Program-made: the position numbers and the translations under genes | In this document: one piece after another, positions 63,369 through 64,000 of the stretch | How the letters are laid out: every line of letters starts with the position of its first letter | Numbering within the stretch: position 1 is the first letter of the stretch | Assembly: GCF_028473665.1 (NCBI RefSeq) | Contig: NZ_CP098774.1 | Span: forward strand, 5,513,501-5,577,500 | Direction: 5' to 3' | Length of the DNA: 64,000 nucleotides | DNA from: Sphingomonas sp. QA11 | Lineage (GTDB): Bacteria; Pseudomonadota; Alphaproteobacteria; Sphingomonadales; Sphingomonadaceae | The notes under the pieces: generated by a model | What the model was told of the DNA's origin: nothing | The model's database searches: none | Seen by the model: the letters and a program-made list of their open reading frames with translations, nothing else

Positions 63369-63685
63369 CCGGCAGGGAATGCTGGTGGCGGCAACGCCGT
63401 CGCGTAGCACTCGCTCGGATGCTCCCAGGTGTCGGGGAGAGCCGCAATCCGGCCTTCGAAAGGGCGATCGGCCAGCAAACGGCCCGGACCGACAACGTCG
63501 GCGCCCGACTATTTTCCGGCGGCCCGTCGGGCCTTTCCATCGCGAAGCAAAATAGCCGGCCTTCGCCGTCCTCCGCTGCGCTCCAGCCCTCTCGCTGCGC
63601 TCCGGGTGCAGGTCCGGTCCGCCTGCCGGCTTTCGTCGCCAGAAGGCCGCGAGGGTCGCGGTCACACCGACGAAGGAGCATCCCG
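63369..63685. other. Intergenic region before the DUF2493 gene
   Basis: About 317 GC-rich nt with no supported gene. It ends with a GAAGGAG ribosome site (63671-63677) before the ATG at 63686. Short inverted repeats such as GGCGGCC/GGCCC around 63515-63540 may end the upstream transcript. The leader structure seen before DUF932 and ParB is not found here. Confidence 0.4.
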
Positions 63686-64000
63686 ATGAGCGAGCACGAC
63701 GACAGCTACGAGCCGCATCACGAATCATCCCCCACCGACCACGTCCTCTCCGAACTTCAGCTTTATGGCTACCGACCCTTTGCGGACGAACCCGACGGAA
63801 GGCCACTCCCCGAAGGCAACCACGTCGCCGGCGCCATTGCCGATATCTTCGACGCCCTGATCGTCACCCTGGAAGACACCCGCCTCGAGCCCGACCTCGA
63901 CGATCTCCTCTGGTCGACCGTCAACGTCTTCCACCGCGCCACCGACCGGATCGAACGCGAGCTGGACGACAACGAGCAAGCGCAGCGCCGCGGGCAACGC
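63686..64000 (+). CDS. DUF2493-type protein, N-terminal part (cut by window end)
   Basis: The first 105 residues, MSEHDDSYEPHHESSPTDHV, then LQLYGYRPFADEPDGRPLPE and LEPDLDDLLWSTVNVFHRAT, match the N-terminal region of plasmid/ICE DUF2493 proteins, whose C-terminal part (outside the window) carries a nucleotide-binding-like fold. Identification rests on memory of this N terminus; the diagnostic domain is not visible. Confidence 0.65.
   Translation, partial: MSEHDDSYEPHHESSPTDHVLSELQLYGYRPFADEPDGRPLPEGNHVAGAIADIFDALIVTLEDTRLEPDLDDLLWSTVNVFHRATDRIERELDDNEQAQRRGQR

Larger units (their letters stand above)
44449..64000. mobile_element. Integrative element, one end only (continues past the window)
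   Basis: Starts at a tRNA-Arg 3'-half fragment, followed by a tyrosine integrase and then a cargo and plasmid-like block (TA pair, imuA-imuB-dnaE2, DUF932, ParB-like, methyltransferase-helicase, Toprim, DUF2493). The fragment is on the minus strand with its CCA end pointing left, so the element lies to the right and the intact tRNA-Arg gene should lie at the far right end. No conjugation genes are visible inside the window. Confidence 0.75.

Overview
The window looks like a chromosomal segment of a high-GC alphaproteobacterium, most likely of the order Sphingomonadales. The evidence is the codon and base bias, an STN-type TonB receptor with its FecI/FecR pair, a GTTC-N7-GTTC type LexA operator, and the flagellar gene style. 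The species is not identifiable from the sequence alone.

Left part (1-12358, + strand; 23411-28750, - strand): a flagellar locus in two arms. The forward arm is flgI(partial)-flgB-flgC-fliE-fliF-[unknown]-fliH-fliI-fliJ-fliK-flgD-flgE-fliM-like-fliN-fliO-fliP-fliA-TPR-[unknown], mostly with 4-nt ATGA/GTGA overlaps. The reverse arm is fliQ-fliR-flhB-flhA-TPR. Together they hold a complete export gate (FliP, FliQ, FliR, FlhB, FlhA), FliO and the ATPase complex. The rotor is odd: FliF is short, the fliG slot holds a 132-residue protein that is not recognisably FliG, and the FliM-like protein keeps only a C-terminal SpoA-type domain. Between the arms (12457-23204) sits a 3,427-residue RHS/YD-repeat protein with a LysM domain, a TonB-box-like string and a C-terminal LHH (HNH/EndoVII-type) nuclease, followed by an AT-rich likely immunity gene.

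Middle part (29142-43880): an ECF sigma / FecR / TonB receptor / glycerophosphodiester phosphodiesterase unit, a DUF4403 lipoprotein, and two regulator-headed metabolic units. The first is LysR with an NTF2-like protein, an isochorismatase-family hydrolase and a leucine-binding-type protein. The second is MocR with an aminotransferase, a family-3 solute-binding protein and RidA. Both binding proteins lack signal peptides.

Right part (44449-64000): one end of an integrative element. It begins at a 45-nt fragment identical in form to the 3' half of tRNA-Arg(CCG), followed by a tyrosine integrase, an HTH/PIN toxin-antitoxin pair, a LexA-controlled imuA-imuB-dnaE2 mutagenesis cassette, and a plasmid/ICE-type block: DUF932, ParB-like, small unknowns, a fused methyltransferase-strawberry-notch helicase, a Toprim protein and the start of a DUF2493 protein. 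Two of these genes (DUF932 and ParB-like) share a 5' leader whose hairpin shows compensatory base changes; a third, weaker copy precedes the helicase.
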